Shown here one piece after another: positions 33,866 to 42,930 of a DNA stretch of 64,000 nucleotides. Origin of the DNA: Salinicoccus sp. Bachu38 (GTDB lineage Bacteria > Bacillota > Bacilli > Staphylococcales > Salinicoccaceae); assembly GCF_038561955.2 (NCBI RefSeq), contig NZ_CP138333.2:372001-436000 (forward strand), read 5' to 3'. The position numbers were made by a program, and so were the translations under genes. Position 1 is the stretch's first letter; the number at the start of each line of letters is the position of its first letter. The notes under the pieces were generated by a model that saw nothing but the letters and a program-made list of their open reading frames with translations, was not told where the DNA came from and did not search any database.

Positions 33866-34498
33866 TCACTCCACGGCACTTTCGGCCTGGATCATCTCCA
33901 GTTCCTCCAGGCTGGCAGTGTCTTTTGTGATTTCCTGGACCCGGGCGAGGAATGCTTCCCGGCCGTCTTCACGGACATGGACCAGGTAGGAGACCTTGTC
34001 TGTATAGGCCGTATCCCTGATGGTGATGTCGGAACCTTCCAGTTCGTGTTCAAAGCGGCTCGTATACGTATAATCCATCGTAATCCTGTATGGGACGACA
34101 TCGATTTCGACCACTTTTCCTGCTTCATTCACAACGTCGGATGCAGCGCCGGAGTAGGCCCGGATCAGCCCGCCGGCACCGAGCTTGATGCCGCCGAAAT
34201 ATCTGGTGACCACGACGGTCACATTATACAGCCCCTCCCGTTTGAGCACTTCAAGGATCGGGACCCCCGCCGTGCCGGAAGGTTCTCCATCATCATCCGC
34301 TTTCTGGATCAGGGCGCTTGGCGTGATGATGTATGCACTGCAGTTGTGGTTGGCGTCCTTGTGCTGCGATTTGACGGAATTTATGAAGGCTTTTGCCGCT
34401 TCTTCGGAATCCGTCCGCTGAATGTATGCAATGAAGCGCGATTTACTGATGATCTTTTCGGCGGTCGTATCTATTCTGTTCATATACTGCTGTTCCAT
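33866..34498 (-). CDS. yigZ: YigZ/YvyE family (IMPACT-like) protein
   Basis: A 210-residue protein of the UPF0029 family: the N-terminal IMPACT-like domain has SRFIAYIQRTDSEEAAKAFI, HNCSAYIITP, DDDGEPSGTAGVPILEVL and VTRYFGGIKLGAGGLIRAYSGA; a small ferredoxin-like domain (about residues 140-210) follows. Homologues of mammalian IMPACT bind ribosomes or regulate translation factors; the bacterial role is not settled. The location between tagO and degV is that of Bacillus yvyE. It ends against tagO with no visible terminator between. Confidence 0.9.
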   Translation of the reverse strand: MEQQYMNRIDTTAEKIISKSRFIAYIQRTDSEEAAKAFINSVKSQHKDANHNCSAYIITPSALIQKADDDGEPSGTAGVPILEVLKREGLYNVTVVVTRYFGGIKLGAGGLIRAYSGAASDVVNEAGKVVEIDVVPYRITMDYTYTSRFEHELEGSDITIRDTAYTDKVSYLVHVREDGREAFLARVQEITKDTASLEELEMIQAESAVE

Positions 34499-34566
34499 AT
34501 ATGCTCACCTCTAGAAACATAGTAACACATGGACGGAATCCATAGGAATGTAGTAAACTATATATC

Positions 34567-34603
34567 AAGTGTGAATGGGAAATTGAAGTGTGAATGGAAA
34601 TTG
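34567..34603 (+). repeat. Tandem 19/18-bp direct repeat in the leader of degV copy 2
   Basis: AAGTGTGAATGGGAAATTG (34567-34585) is followed at once by AAGTGTGAATGGAAATTG (34586-34603), one base shorter. The second copy runs into the ribosome-binding site GGAGG. Likely a local duplication. Confidence 0.85.
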
Positions 34604-34614
34604 GAGGAACCAGT

Positions 34615-35487
34615 ATGAAGATAGCGGTAGTAGTGGATTCAACGTCTTATCTGCCCAAAGGGCTGAAAGAAAAATATGATATCCGTACCATCCCGCTCAA
34701 CGTCATCATGGGTGAACAGTCATATAAAGAGGATGAAGACATCGGTGATGATGCATTTTTCGAAGAAATGCGCCAGATGGACAAGCTGCCGAGAACGAGC
34801 CAGCCGTCGATCGGTGACTATATCCTGCTCCTCGAATCTTTGAGGAGCGAGGGATTTACGGACGTGATCAGCGTCCACCTCTCAAGCCGGCTCAGTGGCA
34901 CCTACCAGAATGCGATGGCTGCAGGCCAGAGTGTGGAAGGAATCGAGATGCATGCAGTCGACTCTGAGATTGCCTGCTATGTCGAGGGGTTCCTGGCGCT
35001 CTATGCAGCACAGAATAAGGACAGGCTGCCACTCGATACGTTGCTTGAGCGGCTGGAAGAGATGAAGCGCAAGAAGAATACGAACGCATATCTTATCGTC
35101 GACACCCTGTCAAACCTTCAGAAGGGCGGGCGTCTGTCTAATGCCCAGGCGATTGTCGGCAGCATGCTCAAGGTCAAGCCGATACTCGAATTCGAAGAGG
35201 GGAAGATTGTGCCGTTCGAAAAGATACGGACGAAGAAGAAGGCGATGAACCGGGTGGAGGAAGTGTTTGCCAAAGAGATGGAACGTCACAAGGGCAAACC
35301 GGTGACAGCCGTCGTCATCCACAGCAATGCAGAAGAAGAGGGCAGGCAATGGATGGGAAGTCTGCAGGCGGACTACCCGGAAATTACATTCAGGTTGAGC
35401 TACTTCGGCCCGGTAATCGCAACGCATCTTGGTGAGGGTGCGCTCGGGCTCGGTTATACGACCTACGAAATTGATACAGACTACTGA
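34615..35487 (+). CDS. DegV family fatty-acid-binding protein (FakB-like), copy 2
   Basis: From the ATG at 34615 (TTGGAGGAACCAGT upstream) it has 290 residues; an in-frame ATG seven codons earlier has no ribosome-binding site. DegV motifs: VVDSTSYLPKGL, RTSQPSIGDY, SVHLSSRLSGTYQNA, LSNLQKGGRLS and the C-terminal ATHLGEGALGLGY. It corresponds in position to Bacillus yviA, between yigZ and comFA. The two DegV proteins in this window may bind fatty acids of different saturation, as FakB1 and FakB2 do; this is an inference. Confidence 0.92.
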   Translation: MKIAVVVDSTSYLPKGLKEKYDIRTIPLNVIMGEQSYKEDEDIGDDAFFEEMRQMDKLPRTSQPSIGDYILLLESLRSEGFTDVISVHLSSRLSGTYQNAMAAGQSVEGIEMHAVDSEIACYVEGFLALYAAQNKDRLPLDTLLERLEEMKRKKNTNAYLIVDTLSNLQKGGRLSNAQAIVGSMLKVKPILEFEEGKIVPFEKIRTKKKAMNRVEEVFAKEMERHKGKPVTAVVIHSNAEEEGRQWMGSLQADYPEITFRLSYFGPVIATHLGEGALGLGYTTYEIDTDY

Positions 35488-35499
35488 TTATAGGATCAG

Positions 35500-35531
35500 G
35501 GACGCAGCCATCTTTGCTGCGTCCTTTTTTA
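35500..35531 (+). terminator. Rho-independent terminator after degV copy 2
   Basis: Stem GGACGCAGC / GCTGCGTCC with loop CATCTTT and six T residues. Confidence 0.9.
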
Positions 35532-35554
35532 TTTTCATATAAAGGAGACGATCG

Positions 35555-36805
35555 ATGATACTGGACCATAGAGGGGACATCATATACAAATCCGCGGGCG
35601 TGGATGCGGCGCAGCCGCTATGCCACCGTTGCGGGAACAGGGACAGACGGTATTTCTACACCTACTATGCAGCATTTCATGAATCAAGGGTCATGTACTG
35701 CATGAAATGCGTCAGCCTGGGGCGCTCGGACAGCATGACACCACTGAAATTCAAAGACACTGAAAGGCTGGCGGAGTCGAGCCCCTATGGACTCGACTTC
35801 GAGCTCAGCGGGCAGCAGTCCCGTGCTTCAGAGCGGATTCTGGAGACAGTAAAGAAGGGCGGGGCACTGCTGCTCTATGCGGTGACGGGAGCTGGCAAGA
35901 CGGAAATGACTTTTGAGAGTATCAGGTGGGCGCGGGGGGAGGGTCTGAATGTGGCCTTCGTCTCCCCGAGGATCGATGTGGTGAAAGAAGTGCATATGCG
36001 CCTTTGTGGAGCGTTCCAATCAAGCGAGATCGATCTGATGTACGATGGTGTCAAACAAGTATACAACCATCATTTTACGGTATGTACAGTCCATCAGCTG
36101 TACAACTTCGTCGACCACTTCGATTGCATTATCGTGGATGAAACGGATGCATTCCCGTTGCCGCAGGATCCGCTCCTCATGCATGCAATCCGTCGCGCAG
36201 CCACCGGACGGGCTTCTTTCATATTCATGACGGCGACGCCTTCCAGACAGCTGATCAGGGAGGTGGGCCAAGGAAACATCATCACACTGCCAAGGAGGTA
36301 TCATGGCCATGACCTGGCAGTGCCGAAACTGGTCTGGCATAATGTCGCCCGGGATGTCAGCCGCAGACGTCTCCCCAAAAAGCTGATGATACTCATCAGG
36401 AGCATCCTGGCAGAAGAAAGGCGTGCACTCATATTCATACCGGAAATCGCCATGATGGATGCGCTCTTCAATCTCGTCAAAGTCCATTTCCCGGCATCCG
36501 CATCGGTTCATAGCGGCGACCCCGAGAGAAGCGGGAAAGTGGAACGGATGCGCACGGGGGAAATAGAAGTGATGCTGACGACGACGATCCTCGAGCGGGG
36601 CGTCACTTTCGACCGGCTCGATGCCATAATCGTCCATGCGGAAAGGTTCAATACTGAAAGCCTCATCCAGATGTGCGGCCGGGTGGGGAGGAAAACGACG
36701 GATCCGGTCGGCAGCATCTGGTTCATCGCCCACCATCAGAGTGCCGGAATCAGACGCACCCTCCGCACGATCCGTGATTTCAACCGCAGGGGGGTGGAGG
36801 GATGA
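35555..36805 (+). CDS. comFA: Competence helicase ComFA
   Basis: A 416-residue DEAD/DEAH-like ATPase. An N-terminal four-cysteine zinc site is present (CHRCGN at about residues 23-28, CMKC at about 49-52). Helicase motifs: YAVTGAGKTEMTF (Walker A), VDETDAFP (DEAD-type Walker B reads DETD), FMTATPSR, and QMCGRVGRK (motif VI). ComFA drives single-stranded DNA uptake during natural transformation, with ComFC and DprA. AAAGGAGACGATCG precedes the ATG, and the gene overlaps comFC by ATGA. Confidence 0.92.
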   Translation: MILDHRGDIIYKSAGVDAAQPLCHRCGNRDRRYFYTYYAAFHESRVMYCMKCVSLGRSDSMTPLKFKDTERLAESSPYGLDFELSGQQSRASERILETVKKGGALLLYAVTGAGKTEMTFESIRWARGEGLNVAFVSPRIDVVKEVHMRLCGAFQSSEIDLMYDGVKQVYNHHFTVCTVHQLYNFVDHFDCIIVDETDAFPLPQDPLLMHAIRRAATGRASFIFMTATPSRQLIREVGQGNIITLPRRYHGHDLAVPKLVWHNVARDVSRRRLPKKLMILIRSILAEERRALIFIPEIAMMDALFNLVKVHFPASASVHSGDPERSGKVERMRTGEIEVMLTTTILERGVTFDRLDAIIVHAERFNTESLIQMCGRVGRKTTDPVGSIWFIAHHQSAGIRRTLRTIRDFNRRGVEG

Positions 36806-37470
36806 TCTGTTATTTCTGCCATGAAGCATTGATGGAAGAGGTGGATATCGCCAACCTCTTCAAGAGGCAAGGGCCACTGTGCCATAAATGCCGGGGAGAA
36901 CTCTCCCGGTGGCGTGCAGGAAGACGCTGCGATTTTTGCCACAGATTGATGGAGGAGCAGGAAACAAAGTGTCTGGACTGCTTGTTCCTCTCCGGGCGAT
37001 TCCAACCGCCAAACAGCATTACCTGTCTGCTCGACTATCACGGGACGGCAAAAATGCTTTTCCACCGCTACAAGTTTACAGGGGACTGCGCCCTTGCTGA
37101 AGTGCTCGCGATGTTTCTCGACAGGCGTTTTGGGGAATATGAAGTAATCATACCAATACCCATTTCCAGGACCCGGATGAAGGAGCGGGGCTACAATCAG
37201 ACCACCATGGTGCTTGATGCGAAAGGCTTAAGGTACAGCGATTTTCTCGAGACAGACGAAAGACAGCGGCAGTCCGGCCTCGGCAAGGTGGCGCGGGCCC
37301 AAGGAGAAAACCCGTTCCATCTGAATTGCCGCCGTGAGGGACTGGCAGACAAGCGGATTCTTGTGATTGATGACATCTATACGACGGGCATGACGGTGCA
37401 TCAGGCATTGGAGAAACTATACACCTTTTCCCCCGCCTCCATCGATGTGTTAACGTTTTCAAAAGCCTGA
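36802..37470 (+). CDS. comFC: Competence phosphoribosyltransferase-like protein ComFC
   Basis: A 222-residue protein with N-terminal cysteine pairs (CYFCHE, CHKCRGE, CDFCHR, CLDC) forming a zinc ribbon, and a C-terminal phosphoribosyltransferase fold with [16 protein letters not shown] and the PRPP loop [11 protein letters not shown] (about residues 190-200). Required with ComFA for DNA uptake in transformable Firmicutes. Both com genes look intact, so the uptake machinery has not decayed at this locus. Confidence 0.92.
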   Translation: MICYFCHEALMEEVDIANLFKRQGPLCHKCRGELSRWRAGRRCDFCHRLMEEQETKCLDCLFLSGRFQPPNSITCLLDYHGTAKMLFHRYKFTGDCALAEVLAMFLDRRFGEYEVIIPIPISRTRMKERGYNQTTMVLDAKGLRYSDFLETDERQRQSGLGKVARAQGENPFHLNCRREGLADKRILVIDDIYTTGMTVHQALEKLYTFSPASIDVLTFSKA

Positions 37471-37485
37471 ACGGTTTGGTATAAT
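37457..37485 (+). promoter_or_regulatory. Promoter of hpf inside the 3' end of comFC
   Basis: TTTCAA (37457-37462), 17 bases, TATAAT (37480-37485), just upstream of the hpf ribosome-binding site. Confidence 0.65.
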
Positions 37486-37525
37486 GGAAATAGGAAGAAT
37501 AACGTACTTAAGGAGGGGTTTCACC

Positions 37526-38095
37526 ATGATCAGATGTGAAATTCGTGGAGAAAATATCGAAGTGACGGACGCCATCAGAAGCCACATTGAGGAGAAAGTG
37601 GGCAAGCTGGAACGTTACTTCACAAATGCTCCAAACACACACGCCCATGTCAACATCAAGACTTATGGCAACAAGAAGGGCAAAGTTGAAATCACTATCC
37701 CTATGAAAGACCTGACATTACGTGCCGAGGAGAGGCATGATGATCTATATGCGGCTGTCGACCTCATCATAGACAAGCTGGAGAGGCAGATCAGAAAGCA
37801 TAAGACGAAGATCAACCGTAAATTCAGGGAAAGGAACCCGGAACAGGAATTCTTTGCAGCCCTGGAAGCGGGCGCGAATGGCACGCAGGAAGAAGAGAGT
37901 GATGAAGGCATCGATATCGTGCGTTCCAAGCAGTTCCAGCTGAAGCCGATGGATTCCGAAGAGGCGGTATTGCAGATGAACATGCTCGGCCATGACTTCT
38001 TTATCTTCAACGATAGGGAGACGGAAGGCACAAGCATTGTCTATAGACGCAATGACGGCAAATATGGCCTGATTGAAACGAACGAAGGAATCTGA
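37526..38095 (+). CDS. hpf: Long ribosome hibernation promoting factor
   Basis: From the ATG at 37526 (AAGGAGGGG upstream) it has 189 residues: the N-terminal S30AE domain (1 to about 100; [32 protein letters not shown]), a linker, and a C-terminal dimerisation domain (about 130-187; [48 protein letters not shown]). The long form pairs 70S ribosomes into inactive 100S dimers in stationary phase and stress. The order comFC-hpf-secA-prfB is conserved in Bacillales. Confidence 0.95.
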   Translation: MIRCEIRGENIEVTDAIRSHIEEKVGKLERYFTNAPNTHAHVNIKTYGNKKGKVEITIPMKDLTLRAEERHDDLYAAVDLIIDKLERQIRKHKTKINRKFRERNPEQEFFAALEAGANGTQEEESDEGIDIVRSKQFQLKPMDSEEAVLQMNMLGHDFFIFNDRETEGTSIVYRRNDGKYGLIETNEGI

Positions 38096-38119
38096 TGAAC
38101 AATTTCCATCCATATTGAT

Positions 38120-38155
38120 AAGGAATCCCTGGCTGCGTGCAGCCAGGGATTCCTT
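38120..38155 (+). terminator. Perfect 17-bp hairpin between hpf and secA
   Basis: AAGGAATCCCTGGCTGC, a GT centre, then its exact complement. There is no T-run directly after it (GTGATTGG follows), so it may be an RNase III site or 3'-end stabiliser rather than a normal terminator. Confidence 0.55.
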
Positions 38156-38175
38156 GTGATTGGATTCATTTTATT

Positions 38176-38204
38176 TTTACCCTATTTAGTGATATTATTA
38201 TGAA
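38176..38204 (+). promoter_or_regulatory. Possible promoter of secA-prfB
   Basis: TTTACC (38176-38181), 17 bases, TATGAA (38199-38204), about 40 bases before the secA start. Confidence 0.45.
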
Positions 38205-38242
38205 ATGAATTAACAGTGAGATAGAGCGAGGGAGAGAAATCC

Positions 38243-40765
38243 ATGAGTATTTTGGATAAGATCTATGACGGCAATAAACGGGAGCTGAAATCTCTCCGTA
38301 AGGTTGCCGATAAAGTGGAAGACTATAAAGCGGATTTCACCAAGATGAGCGACGAACAGCTCAGGACGAAGACGGAAGAATTCAAAGCGAGACTCGAAGA
38401 TGCCAAGGATGAGAAGCAGCAGGAGAAGATGCTGGATGACATCCTGCCTGAAGCATTTGCAACAGTACGGGAAGCATCGAAGCGTACACTGGGGCTGGAA
38501 CCTTATCCTGTACAGATCATGGGTGGTGTGACCCTTCATAAGGGGGATATCGCCGAGATGAAGACAGGGGAAGGCAAGACCCTTACGGCGACGATGCCGG
38601 TGTACCTGAATGCCCTGACCGGGAAGGGCGTCCATGTCATCACGGTCAACGAATACCTTTCCGCAACGCAGATGGAGGAAATGTCGATTCTGTATAATTT
38701 CCTTGGCCTCAGTGTCGGACTGAACCTGAATGCGAAGAGCAGCGAAGAGAAGCGTGAAGCATTTGCTGCCGATATCACCTATACGACCAACAATGAACTT
38801 GGTTTCGACTACTTGAGGGACAACATGGTCACCTATAAGAAGGACCGGGTGCTCAGGGGACTGAACTATGCCATCATCGATGAGGTCGACTCCATCCTGA
38901 TAGACGAAGCGCGTACACCGCTCATCATTTCAGGCAAGGCCGACCAGTCGAATACGCAGTACATCCAGGCAAATGCCTTTGTTAAAATGCTCAAGGAAGA
39001 CGAAGATTTCACCTACGATGTCAAAACGAAGAATATCCAGCTCAATGATGAAGGGATGGAGAAGGCGGAGAAATGGTTTAAGGTGGACAACCTCTATGAT
39101 GTGAAGCATGTGAATCTCCTGCATCACATCAATCAGGCGTTGAAGGCGCATTTCTCCATGCAGCGCGATATCGACTATGTGGTCGAAGAGGAGAAGATCG
39201 TCATCGTCGATCAGTTCACAGGCCGCAAGATGAAAGGACGGCGCTTCTCGGATGGGTTGCACCAGGCAATCGAAGCCAAGGAAGGTGTGGACATCCAGAA
39301 CGAGTCGAAGACGATGGCATCCATCACATTCCAGAACTTCTTCAGACAGTTCAATAAGCTGTCGGGTATGACAGGTACAGCGAAAACCGAAGAGGAAGAG
39401 TTCCTGAACATATACAACATGAAAGTCACCGTCATCCCGACGAACAGGCCAATCGCAAGGATCGACCGTACGGATAAGATCTATTCGACGAAGGAATATA
39501 AATTCAAGCATGTCATCGATGAAGTGGCGGAAAGATACCGCAACGGCCAGCCGGTACTCATCGGTACGGTGGCTGTCGAAACAAGTGAGTATATCTCAGA
39601 GATGCTGCGCAAAAAGGGCATCCGCCATAACGTACTCAATGCGAAGAACCATGAAAGGGAAGCGGAGATCATCGCGAATGCAGGCAAGAAGGGCGCGGTG
39701 ACCATCGCCACGAACATGGCCGGGCGTGGTACGGACATCAAGCTCGGCGAAGGCGTCAAAGATGCCGGCGGACTCGCGGTCATCGGTACCGAACGGCATG
39801 AGTCGAGACGTATAGACGACCAGCTCCGTGGACGTGCAGGCCGCCAGGGGGATGTCGGCATCAGTACATTCTACCTGTCCCTTGAAGATGATCTGATGAG
39901 GCGCTTCGGTTCCGAACGCATGCAGAATACGATGCAGCGGCTCGGGATGGCCGAGGAGGAACTGACTTCCAAGATGATAGCCAGGGCGGTCGAATCCGCA
40001 CAGAAGCGTGTCGAAGGAAACAACTTCGACGCCCGGAAGAAACTGCTTGAATATGATGATGTGCTGAGACGCCAACGGGAGATCATCTACGAAGAGAGAA
40101 ATGAAATCATCGACAAGGAAGATGTGCGCGAGCAGCTCATGGGCATGATGGAATCTTCAGTCGAACGTACGACCAACTATTATATACTGGATGATGAGGA
40201 ACTGACGGACTATGAGCAGTTCATCAGGACGGTCGAAGATATGTATCTGACTGAGGAATCCATTGAAATCAGCGATGTCAGGGGCAAGGAGAGTGAGGAG
40301 ATCGTTGCACTCATTCTCGAAAAGATTGAAAATGAACTGGCAGCGAAGGAAGAAAGACTGGGCTCTGATAAAATGAGGTTGTTCGAACGCATGATGATGC
40401 TGCGGACGATCGACCAGAAGTGGGTCGAGCATATCGACAGCATGGACCAGCTTAGGACAGGCATCCACCTCCGTTCCTATGGACAGATCAACCCGCTTCG
40501 GGAATATCAGAATGAAGGCCTTCAGATGTTCGAGGACATGCTTGTATCCATTGAAGATGATACTGCGAAGTATGTCATGAAGACGGAAGTGAAGTCCGAT
40601 GAAGAGATCAGGCGCGAGCAGGTCATCGACAAGGGTGAAATGCATGCAGGAGACAGCAAGGAAAAGGTTGGGAAAGGACCGGTCAAAAAAGAAATGAAAG
40701 TCGGTCGCAACGATCCCTGCCCATGCGGCTCAGGGAAGAAATACAAAAATTGCCACGGTAAATAG
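38243..40765 (+). CDS. secA: Preprotein translocase ATPase SecA
   Basis: An 840-residue SecA. Walker A is [20 protein letters not shown] (about residues 101-120), Walker B lies in [21 protein letters not shown] (about 210-230), and the second nucleotide domain has [16 protein letters not shown] and [11 protein letters not shown]. The C-terminal zinc and SecB/lipid-binding motif is intact ([15 protein letters not shown]). SecA pushes unfolded proteins through SecYEG. Length and motifs match the main, housekeeping SecA1. GAGGGAGAGAAATCC precedes the ATG. Confidence 0.97.
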   Translation: MSILDKIYDGNKRELKSLRKVADKVEDYKADFTKMSDEQLRTKTEEFKARLEDAKDEKQQEKMLDDILPEAFATVREASKRTLGLEPYPVQIMGGVTLHKGDIAEMKTGEGKTLTATMPVYLNALTGKGVHVITVNEYLSATQMEEMSILYNFLGLSVGLNLNAKSSEEKREAFAADITYTTNNELGFDYLRDNMVTYKKDRVLRGLNYAIIDEVDSILIDEARTPLIISGKADQSNTQYIQANAFVKMLKEDEDFTYDVKTKNIQLNDEGMEKAEKWFKVDNLYDVKHVNLLHHINQALKAHFSMQRDIDYVVEEEKIVIVDQFTGRKMKGRRFSDGLHQAIEAKEGVDIQNESKTMASITFQNFFRQFNKLSGMTGTAKTEEEEFLNIYNMKVTVIPTNRPIARIDRTDKIYSTKEYKFKHVIDEVAERYRNGQPVLIGTVAVETSEYISEMLRKKGIRHNVLNAKNHEREAEIIANAGKKGAVTIATNMAGRGTDIKLGEGVKDAGGLAVIGTERHESRRIDDQLRGRAGRQGDVGISTFYLSLEDDLMRRFGSERMQNTMQRLGMAEEELTSKMIARAVESAQKRVEGNNFDARKKLLEYDDVLRRQREIIYEERNEIIDKEDVREQLMGMMESSVERTTNYYILDDEELTDYEQFIRTVEDMYLTEESIEISDVRGKESEEIVALILEKIENELAAKEERLGSDKMRLFERMMMLRTIDQKWVEHIDSMDQLRTGIHLRSYGQINPLREYQNEGLQMFEDMLVSIEDDTAKYVMKTEVKSDEEIRREQVIDKGEMHAGDSKEKVGKGPVKKEMKVGRNDPCPCGSGKKYKNCHGK

Positions 40766-40782
40766 ATGAAAGAGGGATATTT

Positions 40783-41893
40783 ATGGAATTGTATGAAGTA
40801 AGGAATTTCATTGCCGATATGCACGGGAAACTTGATGACTTCAGGGGGTCTCTTTGACTTAGAGGAAAAAGAGATCCAAATCAGGGAGTATGAGGAAAGG
40901 ATGACCGATCCGGGCTTCTGGGACAACCAGGAGGAGGCACAGCAGGTCATCGACAGCAACAACAATCTTAAAAGAGTGGTGGATGAATTCCATAACATCG
41001 AAGCCGCTGTCGAAGATATTGAAGTTTCACACGAACTGCTCAAAGAGGAAAATGATGAAGATATGTACCGTACACTGGAAGAGAATGTTTCCCAGGTCCG
41101 GGCGCAGATCGAGGCATTCGAACTCAATATGCTGCTGAACAACGAGCATGATGAACTGAACGCAATCCTCGAACTCCACCCTGGAGCGGGTGGCACCGAA
41201 TCCCAGGACTGGGCGGAAATGCTGCTCCGGATGTATCAGCGTTATGCCGACCAGCAGGGCTTCAAAGTCGAGACGCTCGACTATCAGGCGGGGGATGAGG
41301 CCGGCGTCAAAAGTGTCGCACTGCTGATCAAGGGTCTCAACAGCTATGGGCTGTTGAAAGCCGAGAAGGGCGTCCATCGTCTGGTGCGCATCTCCCCATT
41401 CGATTCATCAGGCAGACGCCACACTTCCTTTGTTTCATGTGAAGTCACACCACAGTTCGAGAACCAGGATATCAAGATAGAAGTGAAGCCGGAAGAGATC
41501 AGCGTCGATACTTACCGTGCAAGCGGCGCCGGCGGTCAGCACGTCAATACAACCGATTCGGCAGTACGTATCACCCACCATCCGACCGGCATCGTCGTCA
41601 CGTGCCAGAATGAACGCTCGCAGATCAAAAACCGCGACCAGGCGATGACGATGCTGAAATCCAAGCTGTATCAGAGACAGCTTGAAGAGCAGCGGGCAGA
41701 AATCGATGCCATCAAGGGCGAACAGAAGGAAATCGGATGGGGAAGCCAGATCCGTTCCTACGTGTTCCACCCTTACTCCATGGTCAAGGACCATCGTACG
41801 AACATGGAGGTCGGCAATACCGACAAGGTCATGGATGGCGACATCGGCCCATTCATCGATGCCTATCTCCGGATGACAATGGACGATGAATGA
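40783..41893 (+). CDS. prfB: Peptide chain release factor 2 with programmed +1 frameshift
   Basis: Translation starts at ATG 40783 (GAGGGATAT upstream) and reads 24 codons ending DDFRGSL to an in-frame TGA at 40855-40857. The site is the canonical AGGGGG TCT CTT TGA C: an internal ribosome-binding box, slippery CTT and a TGA stop. A +1 shift continues at GAC 40856 as LDLEEKEIQ, giving 369 residues. The catalytic GGQ is in [20 protein letters not shown]2 reads UGA and UAA; low RF2 favours the shift, so the protein controls its own synthesis. Confidence 0.96.
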
Positions 41894-41906
41894 TAATGAC
41901 TGGAGC

Positions 41907-41939
41907 GCCTGTTCCCTCTCTTGGGGGACAGGCTTTTTT
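41907..41939 (+). terminator. Rho-independent terminator of secA-prfB
   Basis: Stem GCCTGTTCCC / GGGGGACAGGC with loop TCTCTT and six T residues. The rest of the gap to the cytochrome gene (41940-42168) shows no gene. Confidence 0.9.
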
Positions 41940-42168
41940 ATGCCGAATAGACCGCCTGCCTTGCCACTGTTTTTGTGTAATGCCATGGAGGTGCGGGCGT
42001 AACTGCACTGCGCTCGAGATGTAATGGTGAATTTGCAGATTTGCCGGCAGGGACATGAATGCAAAAAGTCAGAATCCTGCGTCAATTTTGCGGAATGGTG
42101 TTTGAATACTCATTGGCCTGGGGTATGGTGCTAATATAAACAATTATATTGGTAAAGGAGACAGGCTG

Positions 42169-42597
42169 ATGAAGAAGTTCTGGTTACTTATGAGTTTCGC
42201 GATGGTGCTTGTACTTGGCGCTTGTGGGGGAGATTCCGGCGGAGATTCGGAAGAATCGACTGAAGAAGCGACAACAGAGGAGACGACCGAAGAGGCAACT
42301 GAGGAGACTACTGAGGAATCAACTGAAGAAAGTACAGAGGAATCCGATAGCGCAGACGCGGGAGATTCCGAACTCGCCCAGGAAGCCTTCCAGCAGAACA
42401 ACTGCATGAGCTGTCACGGTGAAAATCTGGAAGGTGCGAGCGGTCCGGCACTGACAGATGTAGGCAGCCGACTTTCAGAAGATGAGATCCGTACGACGAT
42501 CGAAGAGGGCGGCAATGGTATGCCAGCCGGTCTGGTAAGTGATGAAGAGGAATTGGATGCACTTGTACAGTGGCTGTCCTCCCAGACAGGAGAATAA
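42169..42597 (+). CDS. cccB: Cytochrome c551-like lipoprotein
   Basis: A 142-residue lipoprotein. The signal MKKFWLLMSFAMVLVLGAC ends in a lipobox (LGAC, Cys about residue 19). A low-complexity linker of Glu, Thr and Ser (about 23-62; repeats of TEEATEE/STEES) leads to a single class I cytochrome c domain (about 65-142) with CMSCH haem-binding motif (about 80-84) and an axial Met in NGMPAGLV. Such proteins carry electrons to cytochrome oxidase on the outside of the membrane. The symbol follows the Bacillus c551 name and is by family similarity. Confidence 0.88.
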   Translation: MKKFWLLMSFAMVLVLGACGGDSGGDSEESTEEATTEETTEEATEETTEESTEESTEESDSADAGDSELAQEAFQQNNCMSCHGENLEGASGPALTDVGSRLSEDEIRTTIEEGGNGMPAGLVSDEEELDALVQWLSSQTGE

Positions 42598-42661
42598 AAA
42601 TATTACATTCCCACCTGGATGGCTGAAAATTTGGATCGATTGAATATCCATAGACATAATG

Positions 42662-42699
42662 AAAACAGGCTAAGCATGGGGCTTAGCCTGTTTTGTTTT
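42662..42699 (+). terminator. Rho-independent terminator after the cytochrome gene
   Basis: Stem AAAACAGGCTAAGC / GCTTAGCCTGTTTT with loop ATGGG, followed by a T-rich tail. Confidence 0.9.
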
Positions 42700-42754
42700 G
42701 TTAATGGTATTCAAAACACTGTATATTACAGCGTATTTCACTCATTTCGTTTAC

Positions 42755-42804
42755 ATTACAAGTCAATTACAAACGCCCAAAAAGGATTTTTTGTGTGCTA
42801 TAGT
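42755..42804 (+). promoter_or_regulatory. WalR box and -10 of the LysM-NlpC/P60 gene
   Basis: ATTACA-AGTCA-ATTACA (42755-42771) is, on the minus strand, TGTAAT-N5-TGTAAT, a perfect WalR (YycF) box. A -10 TATAGT follows at 42799-42804 with no good -35, as expected for an activated promoter. WalRK controls autolysins and wall hydrolases. The rest of the 333-base gap before the gene holds a terminator and a leader of about 125 bases without a gene. Confidence 0.75.
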
Positions 42805-42930
42805 GTGCAACGTAGTCAAAAGGGCACACCTGAAGACAATCCAACATTATAAAACTTACCCGGTCGGGGACATATATAAACACTAAAATCTAAATTAAGG
42901 TTCAAAAGAAACTAGGAGGATTTACTTATA

